DNA of 64,000 nt from Bacteroidales bacterium (GTDB lineage Bacteria; Bacteroidota; Bacteroidia; Bacteroidales; UBA3824): NCBI GenBank assembly GCA_016286055.1, contig JAEERW010000002.1, forward strand, positions 200,458 to 264,457, read 5' to 3'. A model generated the notes under the pieces. That model ran no database searches and had not been told where the DNA came from. It saw only the letters and a program-made list of their open reading frames with translations. Position numbers and translations under genes: made by a program. This document shows, piece after piece, positions 26,301 to 34,776 of the stretch; position 1 is the stretch's first letter, and every line of letters begins with the position of its first letter.

Positions 26301-28469
26301 TTTATGATGCGCGCCGTTTACCATTACCAAACATACTTTTATCGGCTTTCGCTTGTAAACGTTCAGCATCAATTTGCCTATCTTTTTGTCTCCACGGTAG
26401 GCGTAGATGTAATTTGTATCGGCTTGGCTTGTGCCTGTGAAATTTAGGATGTTTCCTTTGGATAATTTTAGTGTTACTCCGTATTTATCTTTGAAAATTA
26501 CGCTGTCGGCTTGGGGGTATGAGCCAAATTCTACTTTTACCTTGTCGGATTTTCCACACTCCACACTTTTATAGCGGAAGTCGTAGTCGCCTGACCTGGG
26601 GTAGTACTCGTCGGTGGCAAAAATTCCGTGGTCGCCGCTGCCGATGTGGTCGAAGGCGTAGGTCTGGTGTTTTGTGTCGGGCGTGAAATTTATCTGCCAC
26701 TCCCCTAGCGAGTCCAGCTGTCGGTGGTACTCGTTGAGGAGGTGGCGGTCGTCGCCTGCGAATTTGTATTCCTTTACGCCCATTACTTGTCCTTTTTTGG
26801 ATACTACTAACGTGTCGCCCTGGCCGTCGGTGATAAGGCTCTGGCTGTACGGCTTGTCGGGGGTGACGTCGGTTACTTGTGGCTCGCCGTTTTTATCTAC
26901 CACCACCGCCTTGAGCCTTCCGTTTTCGGCGTAAAGGTAGTCAAATTTTTGATTAATCAAAATTGTGTCGCGGATTTTGTTATCGGTGGCAGCCATATGA
27001 GCGTTGTTGACTAATTCGTGCGCGTATTTCTTTATCTCCTCGGGGTCGGCTACAAAGCCGGGGATGTCTTCGCTACGGTAGCGGGTGGTGAGGATGATGT
27101 TGTCGGTGTTGATTTTGGTGTCCCAGAAATCGCAGAGTATCTTGGCTCCGCTCCAGCAATCCATTATGGCGTAAAATTTTCCTTCAAGGCTTCCGTCGGG
27201 TCTGGCGTAGGCTTTGATTATTTCGTAGCGGCTGTCGCCGTTTTTCGATTCTACTATCTCGCCTTCAAAAAAGGTGGTTTTGAGTTCTTGATTGGCTATC
27301 TCGCGGTCGGGGAACTGCTTGCCGCACTCAAAGTCGATTTTTTTCTCGGGCTGAACATAGGCTTCGCTCCAAGGGGTGTATTCCGACACGCGGGAGGGGT
27401 CGCCGTAGCTCTCAGCCCTTACGCGGAACTTGATGCGGTAGTCGTATTCGGGAGCGGTGAGGGTGACGGTGTTGTCCTGCTGCGACGACGATATGGTGGT
27501 GTCGCGCTTGTAGTCGTAATACTCCACGTAGTATTTGGTGTGGTTGCGGTCGGCGTTCCAGGTGTACTTTATCTGTTTGCCGGTGACTTTGTTGGCAAGC
27601 CCGGTTACCGGCACGGGTGGGTTGAGGTACTGAAACTGATATACGTCGCTCTCGCCTCCGCGCTTGAAGGGGAGTTTGTGGTCAGGGTCGTAGGCTGTTA
27701 CACGCCAACAATATTTTTGTCCGATTTTAAGGTTGAGGAGTTCGGGCATATAGCTTTTTTGGGTAACAAATAGGTCTTCTTCGGTAAAAATGGGTTTGGT
27801 CTGCTTTACGTAGGTTTCTATGGTGGTGGGGTTTATTACTTCCCAGAGTTCAAAACGGTAGCGGATTTTTGGGTCGGTTTTGCCGTAGTAGGTCCACTGA
27901 AATGATATTGTGGGTTTGGTGGTGTATTGTTCAAGGTCGGTATTGTTGCGTGGGAATAGTAGTGTGGGGTAGTTGAATTGGTCGATGTGGAGGTAGATTT
28001 TTGCCACGTTGGATATTTGACGCGATATGGTGCGTGCATCGTAGCACACCACTTGCAATATGTAGTTGCCTTCGGCTAATTGTCCGTTCTGATAATAGCC
28101 TGCCTGCGAAAGATTGGAATATTCGTTGAGAAAATATTTTTCAAGGTCGCCTTTCTGTTCTATAATGGTTTGTCCAAATCCCATGTCGAAGGTTTTACGG
28201 CCTGTTTGCAGAGTATTTTCTATTGCTTTGCCGTATCCTGATGCGGGGTAAAGTCGCACTTTTACCGCCACGGGAAGGTTGGTTTCTTTGCGGTCGAGGC
28301 ACTGGAAGGTGAACATGAGGGTAGACTTGATGCCGTAGAGCTCGGATAGCTCGGGCGAGATGTCGCTGCTGCCGCTTATGGTTACTTGTATGGGGTATAC
28401 TTTGGTTTGGGCGCGGAGGCCTGCAGCGGCAAAGATAATTATCAGCAGTATGGTAAGATGTTTAGTCAT
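23385..28469 (-). CDS. Giant secreted modular protein: FN3-like region, zincin metalloprotease, variable C-terminus (polymorphic-toxin-like)
   Basis: 1694 residues. Signal peptide 1-20. Residues 21-375 hold an N-terminal beta domain and FN3-like modules (FQWTYYGKTDPKIRYRFELW, QKYCWRVTAYDPD, VRAESYGDPSRV); this part reminds me of large Bacteroidota proteins annotated as TANFOR or FN3, from memory only. Residues 485-680 form the region copied in the orphan modules. Residues 705-890 are a zinc-metalloprotease domain: HELGH (835-839) with His846 as likely third ligand and LMDY (860-863) as a Met-turn. Beyond 900 it is largely alpha-helical; FFFNWIATTQDEQDFRNGITIATT resembles a pre-toxin segment, and the last 200 residues are coiled-coil-like. 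It is fourth of five genes in an operon. Toxin function is inferred from architecture. Confidence 0.8.
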   Translation of the reverse strand: MTKHLTILLIIIFAAAGLRAQTKVYPIQVTISGSSDISPELSELYGIKSTLMFTFQCLDRKETNLPVAVKVRLYPASGYGKAIENTLQTGRKTFDMGFGQTIIEQKGDLEKYFLNEYSNLSQAGYYQNGQLAEGNYILQVVCYDARTISRQISNVAKIYLHIDQFNYPTLLFPRNNTDLEQYTTKPTISFQWTYYGKTDPKIRYRFELWEVINPTTIETYVKQTKPIFTEEDLFVTQKSYMPELLNLKIGQKYCWRVTAYDPDHKLPFKRGGESDVYQFQYLNPPVPVTGLANKVTGKQIKYTWNADRNHTKYYVEYYDYKRDTTISSSQQDNTVTLTAPEYDYRIKFRVRAESYGDPSRVSEYTPWSEAYVQPEKKIDFECGKQFPDREIANQELKTTFFEGEIVESKNGDSRYEIIKAYARPDGSLEGKFYAIMDCWSGAKILCDFWDTKINTDNIILTTRYRSEDIPGFVADPEEIKKYAHELVNNAHMAATDNKIRDTILINQKFDYLYAENGRLKAVVVDKNGEPQVTDVTPDKPYSQSLITDGQGDTLVVSKKGQVMGVKEYKFAGDDRHLLNEYHRQLDSLGEWQINFTPDTKHQTYAFDHIGSGDHGIFATDEYYPRSGDYDFRYKSVECGKSDKVKVEFGSYPQADSVIFKDKYGVTLKLSKGNILNFTGTSQADTNYIYAYRGDKKIGKLMLNVYKRKPIKVCLVMVNGAHHKESFKEIKESLDKVFLPAVVEFEILSDEIEIPNLTSFSHGGSGVLTVYNDNQKRVLQAYEKEKKMTDGVFYLFFIDNVTDKKDGSGTPVSGYMPRGYNAGFIYDGGSPHTIAHELGHGIAGLEHVFENSNNSGKTANLMDYANGEELWHFQWDQIQDPSRVWMKWNKAEEEGESIRYDSLLAELDTANATFKYRPNFALVADGRLACFAPSGLPIVLPKGIKELSFLSIFEYVPQGALTSFTTEDGTYVAVYGKKNDIWCFNGYAKVVGTNPNDVKSYIQYNGNVPVFYEEEISKQLDKTDHITLGFNTLCGVNIIQTTLDALSESERTQIKQATKYCAKGICAKRLPDWLNKLPTTEFKVKDPTNCLKTQAAIDFYKAQIEALSLSLSGGNDIKKEAVITRIALKIEEIASSNSEMNKLFDNYQNQTEQAFGSPILWDSEQKLLVLEEFLNNLFDVQKLNETLLKCDNVNLLNGLLRCLTDDRHLLLPARKHILTLLGNSPIYINPLDIASPSQTSYIVQMELYKENMKTIADDHIVKQVFKSVSVEEYKPLLDHLASDNLLCKIQSHLSSSVFAYFASTLFEYWVKEYNRDIVQSWFQYFQGMNPDNGLLESGTYPYTFVWHRSLFQPSTNIAYSSYWQEGKVKIDQYEGFKLFASHTSIERLVDPYKTVIIVFETVPSFLAGQIESGQTVAMPAFFFNWIATTQDEQDFRNGITIATTLLTLGLSVKDLIGTGANLIKVGASRTTIWALTKSTISFGCNAYSTIILSEDCVTWLNKNFEKGNKIIDYFTLLWGAVELIIPSNIQYKEFEQIHKNLLETTQKITKKTNLSRDLKNVLTNFINKTKNLDFKNLDLKQLDEYVNELKSLNTYLKEYRATLTQLESLSKNANFDVDIKASIDNDFLNKLFDYEAKLEAIHLSEEIKQMYSQLHYEYTQLYNRVTSKEEEGYYEELSNIINQIKIDFKIENEEK

Positions 28470-28492
28470 AGGGTTTTTGTATAAAAGTTAGT

Positions 28493-31400
28493 TCATTCTT
28501 TGTAGATAAAATTGGCGTCAACACTCTCCAAAACGGTGTTTTTGCCGGGCAAACTATATATAATTTTGTATGGATATTTGCCGGAAGAGAACGACAGTGC
28601 TTTTTCGTATTTCACGATGCTATTTTCTAAGGGGGTCATCGGGAGATTTTGTTCGCACCTATGGAGCAAATTAATGCGTGTTTCGCGGATGTCGTCGTCG
28701 AATTGATACAGAGCGCAGTAGTGTATAGAGCCTTCAGGGAATAATCCCGATGGGCGCCCTGTTTCAATTTCAGAATTTTCGAGTCGGAAAAAGTTGTGAT
28801 TACACTCGCGATTGTTGTTGATTTGAATGGCATCGGTTGGCGGAAAGTTGTATATTCTGTTTTGCTGTCCGTCGCTGAGGTGGAATCTCGAGTAGTATTG
28901 CTTGTATATCGATCCGGTATACCATTTGGTATTTTCTAAGTCGATATTGAATGATATCAACGGTTTAATTTTGGCAGTACCTCTCCATTCTATACCGTCG
29001 AAAAAGTCGTTTGATGTGATATTAACCGAAAGCGAATGACGCCACGAGTCTTCGCCCACGTCTACAGCATCGCCGTTGATAATGTCCATGCTTTTGATTT
29101 TTTCGGAAAATTTGTTGAAACGGCTTGTTCTAAAATGCAATGTGCATATAGTTTTGGTTTCCAACTGATTGAGTGTACCGGTGGCAGAGGTGTGCCTTAC
29201 TTCGATATTTTCGTTGGGATTGTTGCTTTCCACTTTGGTGTATGTTTTTTCCACGTTTTGGTCGATGCTTTTAACAGTGGTAAGCGGAATATTCATCAGC
29301 TCAAGTTGATACACGGTGTTGTTTTCCAGCTCAAGATCTTTGAGGTTGAATGTAATTTCAAACACTTCGCCGGGCACTTCCGACGAAAATTTAGTGGCAA
29401 AATCTATCTCTTTGGAATATCCTTTTTTATTGGTAACAACAATTTTTTGCTTAAATCCATCGTGAGCTTTTTCTCTAAATAGATATTGATAATTGTACAT
29501 CAAGCAGATATATCCTTCGGTGCATTGGTTTTTGTAATAGTTGTACATCATATTTTCGGGATACGAACATATAATATGCTTTGAATCAATTGTAGTTGGG
29601 CGTTCGCCGGATTTAAAGGTAGCTGTCATATCCTCGAAATAATCTGCTCCGTCGTCGCCTTTTACAGGTAGCCATGTGTTGCCACTTTTTTGTTTAAATA
29701 GCACTTTGATATACACCTTATATTGATGTTGGGTGTCGAATGGTTCGGTAGGATTGTACACCACAGTGAGCCCGTCGCTTGCCACCACTCTTTTGCCATC
29801 AATCGGTTTGCCGTCGGTAATATCGGTAACGGTGTATTCTGCAATTTGGATTATATATTTCTGCAGGCGATCGTTTTCATCAAGCATTTCAAATGCATGA
29901 TCTACAGGAATATTGAGCACGGCTTGTGGCGATGCAAACACATTTACGTCAGAGTCGCCGTCGGAAGGAGTGAGAGCCGACAATATGCTTTCACCCAAGA
30001 GGTCGTTGCCGGAGCGCAATTCGCAAGGTGTGCCAATTTCTAAGTCGAGAGAGCAATCACCCTTTACCAAACCTCCGAGCAGACTGTACGAGGCATTGAG
30101 ATTACCTACAAAATAAAACGGATTGGGACCCATACCAGTCATCACAGCGCCGGCATGCAGTTCGGCAATGCTAAATTTGCGCTCTTTTCTAAACACTTTT
30201 ACCTTCAAGCCCACGGCAGCGTTGAGATACGCCCACATCTGCGCCTTTGCGTACCAGCCTTTGATGCCTATCTCGCCAGTGCGGCCTTTGCAGTGCGCGT
30301 TTTTGTAGTGTTCGAGCAAAAGTTCTATACCTGCACCCACATTAAAATCGGCATAAAAGGGCACAGGATTTATTGATGCTCCTGCTTTAAAATTTAATCC
30401 AAATGCCACACCTTGCCCTGTAGATAGGCTTGAAAGTTTATCATCATTAATTGCAGATAAATATTTATCACGTTTTGCTTGATCCATAGTGCCCCACACT
30501 TCGGCGGGAGGATTGGGCAATGGAGGTATTTGGTTGCCAAGCATAAAATAGCTGTTGGTTTCCATTAGTTTCAATACTCTTATACCGCAAGGCTTATCGG
30601 GCGAACCCATGTGTATATACCAGTCTTTGGTTCCAAAAAGGGCTTTGGCTTCTACCATAAGCTTGTTAGGTCCTGTGCCTTCTATAAATCCGGCATTGAG
30701 ATAGGTTTTTAAATCGGCAAAAAAGGTTTTGTTGGTGGCGTCGAATTTCATCAATATTGATGCAGAAAGCACACTGCCATTAGTTTTTTCGGGTATTTTT
30801 AAATCGTCGGGGGTATTGAGATGAAGCTTGCCAATTCCATCTTTGCTTTGAATATCCTTCACTTTTGCTAATACACCTTCTTTAAATTTGTTGAGATTCT
30901 CAGGCATATTCATAAAAGCCAAATCGCCGTTAATTTGAAAATAATTCAATCCCCAATGCTCGTTGAACTGTATGTCGAATGATGTCTTGGCGTTTACGGC
31001 GTTTTCTTGACCTACAAAAAAGCGGGCCGAGGCAAGGAATCCGAATCCTACTTTCTTATCTGGCACATAGCAGATTCCAGAGAGAGCTTTACCAAAATCG
31101 TTGTTTTCTACAGTTTGATTCATACGATGATACACACCACCACCAAGACCTTGCACTGTGATACATGGCGGAATGGTAAAGAGACCCGATTTTTTTTCGC
31201 CATACACATCCACAAGAAAATATTTAAACTGGTCTTTTTTGCCAAACACTGTTACGGCTTCGAATTTCCAATCGTCCATAAGCGAAAGGTCTACTTTACC
31301 TCTAAAACCGTTGCCGTAGATTTCGTCGCCACGCTTTATCTGCACTTCGCCTCTAATTCCAAAAAATGGTTGACGATATTCCACGGCAATTTTCGACACA

Positions 31401-33055
31401 TTCACATGCTTAATCTTGTATTTATCAAAATCGCCCACCACTTCAAACGAGCCTTCGCCGGTGATTTTGCCGTTGAGCGATACCATTGCATCAAAACTTA
31501 TCGACTCGTCTTTTTGTGATATGTTTGATAATGCAAATTCAAAACCCGCAATTTTTGGCATAGCCAAATCGGCAAGAGCCGAAAAATCCCATACACCCGG
31601 GTCAAATACAGGTTTTTCGCGACGTATTTTCATTCCTTCAAATGCAATTTCGGGCAATTGTAATCTCATTCCATCCTCCGACAATGGTGCATCTATCTTT
31701 ATTGTGCCCGAGGCGCTAATGGTAGGATAAAATCCGCCGTTTTTTAATGCTATTTCTATATAAGAGTGTTCGTTGAGGTTTAATGTGGCACCAAAAACAT
31801 CAAAACTATGGTTGCCGGTGATATCGCATTTAAAATCAAACGCTTTTTCAGCTATATTGTATTCGGCGGAGTATCCCAATTTAGAATATTCGCCAAAGGG
31901 AGGAATATTTAAAATTCCAGAAAATCCTGCTCCTTTTATCTTGTTTTTTACAATAGATAATCCTATCGACGACACCTTGAGATCCCATTTGGCAGGTTCT
32001 ACTTTGCAATCGCGACACAATTGTTCTACCGAGGCGTCAACAGTGATGCCGTGGCGGTCGATTACAAGATTGCTACACACTATAGAGGTTCTGTCCTCGT
32101 TTTTAACTTTCTTCACTTGCACTTTCGACGGGTCGGATATGGATGTCTGGTCGGTTTTTAACGCAGGCGGAAGATATACTTGCGCTTTTTTTACAGCTAA
32201 GCCGCGCCACAGATTGCGGTCGTCGTCGCTGCCGAAATATCCGGGAGGAAAAGCCGCGGTCTTAGGCGTGGTAAACTCGCTGAAATCTACGGTTATATCT
32301 TCAATATAAAATAGAAAGTCTTGCAATTCAGGAAATTCAAAGGCGAGTTTGGCGTTGATATCGAACACAAAATCCGAAAAATCGTTGAATGTAAGCTTAG
32401 TGTTGAATTTCGGCTTTTGCAAGGGATTCATATTCTCGTCGTAAAACTTGATTGAATTGGCAACAAACTCCAGAGTAACGTCCATATGAAACTGGGTGAT
32501 GCCGTCGCAGTCGAACTCGGCATACGACCCATTGTTGAAAGTGATTTTAAATTTATCGCCAAACGCCATCTCCACAGGGCGTATGAGCTTGAGCCTGCCA
32601 GGCATTTGAGGTCCGCAGCTTCCCGACAGCGATATGTAGGTTTCAAATCCTATGGTGGTGGCAGAATCTACTGGTATCACCAGCGTCATATAGGCTTTGG
32701 CTACCGAGTCGCTCTCGTGCGAAAGCTGCTGCACCACTATCTCATAGTCGTTTAAATTGCTTTTGATGCCTATAGGCAATGGTATCTGTGTGTTTTTGGC
32801 AAGGTTTTTTATTTTGTCGATATAGTTGGCCATCTCTTTCACCTTGCGGGCTGTTTCTATGGCATTGGCAAGGCGGCGCTCGGCGGGCACCTCTTTGGTG
32901 GCGTCTTGCGACTCTCGGGCTATTGCCCGGGCGTCGTCTACTATCGAGTTCACTTGCGTTTCGTTATTGTTTTGCGCCCACGCATTTGCGCTTGTCAGCA
33001 GCAAAAAAACGATGGCTATTAAGGTGTAGATTCTGGTGTTAGTTTTGTTCTTCAT
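28493..33055 (-). CDS. Very large secreted beta-rich protein of unknown function
   Basis: 1520 residues from the ATG at 33055. The frame is open to 33091, but the ATG at 33055 directly precedes a signal peptide (ending ANAWAQ) and overlaps the previous stop by 17 bp. After a short helical stretch (about 35-80) almost the whole protein is predicted beta-strand, with alternating hydrophobic patterns like stacked sheets (GGGVYHRMNQT, KVGFGFLASARFFVG, GLNYFQINGDLAFM). About residues 1100-1200 look like bacterial Ig-like or FN3 modules (PSDGDSDVNVFASPQAVLNI, FDTQHQYKVYIKVLF). No T9SS sorting domain. Not recognised. It stands between a barrel-like protein and the toxin-like protein, so it may be a scaffold or export partner. 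Confidence 0.75.
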   Translation of the reverse strand: MKNKTNTRIYTLIAIVFLLLTSANAWAQNNNETQVNSIVDDARAIARESQDATKEVPAERRLANAIETARKVKEMANYIDKIKNLAKNTQIPLPIGIKSNLNDYEIVVQQLSHESDSVAKAYMTLVIPVDSATTIGFETYISLSGSCGPQMPGRLKLIRPVEMAFGDKFKITFNNGSYAEFDCDGITQFHMDVTLEFVANSIKFYDENMNPLQKPKFNTKLTFNDFSDFVFDINAKLAFEFPELQDFLFYIEDITVDFSEFTTPKTAAFPPGYFGSDDDRNLWRGLAVKKAQVYLPPALKTDQTSISDPSKVQVKKVKNEDRTSIVCSNLVIDRHGITVDASVEQLCRDCKVEPAKWDLKVSSIGLSIVKNKIKGAGFSGILNIPPFGEYSKLGYSAEYNIAEKAFDFKCDITGNHSFDVFGATLNLNEHSYIEIALKNGGFYPTISASGTIKIDAPLSEDGMRLQLPEIAFEGMKIRREKPVFDPGVWDFSALADLAMPKIAGFEFALSNISQKDESISFDAMVSLNGKITGEGSFEVVGDFDKYKIKHVNVSKIAVEYRQPFFGIRGEVQIKRGDEIYGNGFRGKVDLSLMDDWKFEAVTVFGKKDQFKYFLVDVYGEKKSGLFTIPPCITVQGLGGGVYHRMNQTVENNDFGKALSGICYVPDKKVGFGFLASARFFVGQENAVNAKTSFDIQFNEHWGLNYFQINGDLAFMNMPENLNKFKEGVLAKVKDIQSKDGIGKLHLNTPDDLKIPEKTNGSVLSASILMKFDATNKTFFADLKTYLNAGFIEGTGPNKLMVEAKALFGTKDWYIHMGSPDKPCGIRVLKLMETNSYFMLGNQIPPLPNPPAEVWGTMDQAKRDKYLSAINDDKLSSLSTGQGVAFGLNFKAGASINPVPFYADFNVGAGIELLLEHYKNAHCKGRTGEIGIKGWYAKAQMWAYLNAAVGLKVKVFRKERKFSIAELHAGAVMTGMGPNPFYFVGNLNASYSLLGGLVKGDCSLDLEIGTPCELRSGNDLLGESILSALTPSDGDSDVNVFASPQAVLNIPVDHAFEMLDENDRLQKYIIQIAEYTVTDITDGKPIDGKRVVASDGLTVVYNPTEPFDTQHQYKVYIKVLFKQKSGNTWLPVKGDDGADYFEDMTATFKSGERPTTIDSKHIICSYPENMMYNYYKNQCTEGYICLMYNYQYLFREKAHDGFKQKIVVTNKKGYSKEIDFATKFSSEVPGEVFEITFNLKDLELENNTVYQLELMNIPLTTVKSIDQNVEKTYTKVESNNPNENIEVRHTSATGTLNQLETKTICTLHFRTSRFNKFSEKIKSMDIINGDAVDVGEDSWRHSLSVNITSNDFFDGIEWRGTAKIKPLISFNIDLENTKWYTGSIYKQYYSRFHLSDGQQNRIYNFPPTDAIQINNNRECNHNFFRLENSEIETGRPSGLFPEGSIHYCALYQFDDDIRETRINLLHRCEQNLPMTPLENSIVKYEKALSFSSGKYPYKIIYSLPGKNTVLESVDANFIYKE

Positions 33056-34769
33056 CGTCTTTTCTATGTTTTTCGCGGTTAATGATGTCAAAGCTGTAGG
33101 TGTAACCCAAATTCATTGTCAGCCTGTTGCGGTTGCCCCGAGCCTGCGAATTGTTGATATAGTTGAGCGAAAGGCTGAAGTTGTGGCTTTGTTTCAATGT
33201 GTACGACAGCGACATACGCCCGTTTACTACGTTCGATTTCACGCTGTCTACCTTGGTGTAGGCGTATGTGCCCGACAGCGACCCCGACACCTGACCAAAG
33301 AGGGTTTTGTTTACGCTCACGCTTGTGGTGTACATATCTGTGTTCTGATGCTGCATTTCGGTGCGGTTGTAGCCGAATGTTATGCTTGCAGTCATCTTTT
33401 GCGGTATAAGCGATAGATTGTAGCCAATATTGCCATTGTAAATTTTTGAATTGGCTGTGGTGGTGTCGTAGCGTTGATGGTCTGACGTGGTCTGGTACAT
33501 AAAGCTTGCCGAGATGCTGTTGCTTACTGTTTCGCTGTTGCTTATCATATAATTCAACCCTACATTGGTGGTGTTGTTGAGCCTTGAATATTCTGTGGTG
33601 TCGAGATTTTCAAATTCGGTGGTCTGCATCAGCTCGTCATACTTATTGCGAAGGTTGAGATATTGCTGATTATTGTTGTACGACACATTGAAATTGAGTT
33701 TTTGTGTGATGTTGCCGCTGGCTGCGAGGTTTACGGCTACGCTATTGTCGGTGGCAAGTTTCTGATTGTCGAGATTGTCGTGACGGAGACCCACGTCGCC
33801 CGACACTGATATATGATTAAACAATAACGAAGAAAAATTTACTGTATACGTTTCTTCGTCTTCGGCAAAATAATAACCGCCCAAACTCTCGTAATTGGGT
33901 GGTATTCTGCTATATCCAAATCCAAGAGAGTGTTCGCCTAAACTATAATTCAATACCACATCAAACGCTTGAAAACAAACATCTTCGCCGTCGGTTTCTA
34001 TTAGCACGTCGGAGGCTCTATTGGTAGTGGTGTCTTGTGCTACATACTTATTTAGCATACTCACTCCATATTCGCCCGAAAGTGAGAGTTTTTTCCACAA
34101 TGTGGTTTTTAGCCGCAACGATGCTGCAATATTATCCTTTGGTGAAATAAATTGCGACTCGTAGCCATCAAAACTTATCGAATTAAAATCGTCTTTTACC
34201 TTAATCACATCAAAACCCACTGTGTAGAATTCGCATTGGTAGCCAATCTTTATTCCCCCGCCAAAACGCTTGTACGACGGCTCCACATTCAACGTATCGG
34301 GCTGCACTGCCTTGCGCATTCTGCCACAAAAACCCTCTATATGCCACACTTCACCTTCGTAGAGTGCACCAGTGCCAAGATAGTCGTGTCCCGAAAGGGT
34401 GTATTTGCCAAAACTCATAGAGTTGTATCCCAAATACACTGTAAGTTTTTTGTAATTTGGGGCAATGGAAAATCTATTGTAGGGCAACGCTAAATTTTTG
34501 GTGAGCACATTGTTGGTATACGAAAATGTAAACGGAACATTCACAAAACCAAACAATTGCGTATTTATTCCGCCGGAAAGATAATAATAAAACCTGTCGG
34601 TGGCAAGAGTGGTATCTTCTATCAATTCGCTGGTGGTGTTCATGGATATATTGCCGCTCATTTTTATAGGATCAGATTTTATTATAGATTCAATATTTTG
34701 CGCATACGCACTATTAGCCCCCAAAGCAAAAAGTATAATTCCGAATGTTGTTTTTAATCTCATATTCAT
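33039..34769 (-). CDS. Outer-membrane beta-barrel-like protein
   Basis: 576 residues. Signal peptide (about 1-23, ending NSAYAQ) and then long runs of alternating polar and aromatic residues typical of outer-membrane strands (YYYLSGGINTQLFGFVNVPF, LNYSLGEHSLGFGYSRIP, SASFMYQTTSDHQRYDT, LSLSLNYIN). The C-terminal part ends in strands (RLTMNLGYTYSF) followed by a charged tail. The Met at 34763 is an equally possible start. It lies 7 bp downstream of the FN3 gene and overlaps the next gene. As the only clear outer-membrane protein of the operon it is the natural candidate for a membrane anchor or export pore. Confidence 0.78.
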   Translation of the reverse strand: MNMRLKTTFGIILFALGANSAYAQNIESIIKSDPIKMSGNISMNTTSELIEDTTLATDRFYYYLSGGINTQLFGFVNVPFTFSYTNNVLTKNLALPYNRFSIAPNYKKLTVYLGYNSMSFGKYTLSGHDYLGTGALYEGEVWHIEGFCGRMRKAVQPDTLNVEPSYKRFGGGIKIGYQCEFYTVGFDVIKVKDDFNSISFDGYESQFISPKDNIAASLRLKTTLWKKLSLSGEYGVSMLNKYVAQDTTTNRASDVLIETDGEDVCFQAFDVVLNYSLGEHSLGFGYSRIPPNYESLGGYYFAEDEETYTVNFSSLLFNHISVSGDVGLRHDNLDNQKLATDNSVAVNLAASGNITQKLNFNVSYNNNQQYLNLRNKYDELMQTTEFENLDTTEYSRLNNTTNVGLNYMISNSETVSNSISASFMYQTTSDHQRYDTTTANSKIYNGNIGYNLSLIPQKMTASITFGYNRTEMQHQNTDMYTTSVSVNKTLFGQVSGSLSGTYAYTKVDSVKSNVVNGRMSLSYTLKQSHNFSLSLNYINNSQARGNRNRLTMNLGYTYSFDIINREKHRKDDEEQN

Positions 34770-34776
34770 CAGTGTG

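Noticed and set aside
27018..27773. 251-residue plus-strand frame opposite the toxin-like gene
   Set aside because: Antisense to a clearly coding FN3-like region, composition glycine/valine-rich, no promoter or family.
31773..32309. 178-residue plus-strand frame opposite the 1520-residue gene
   Set aside because: Shadow frame of a real gene; no start signal or recognisable domain.
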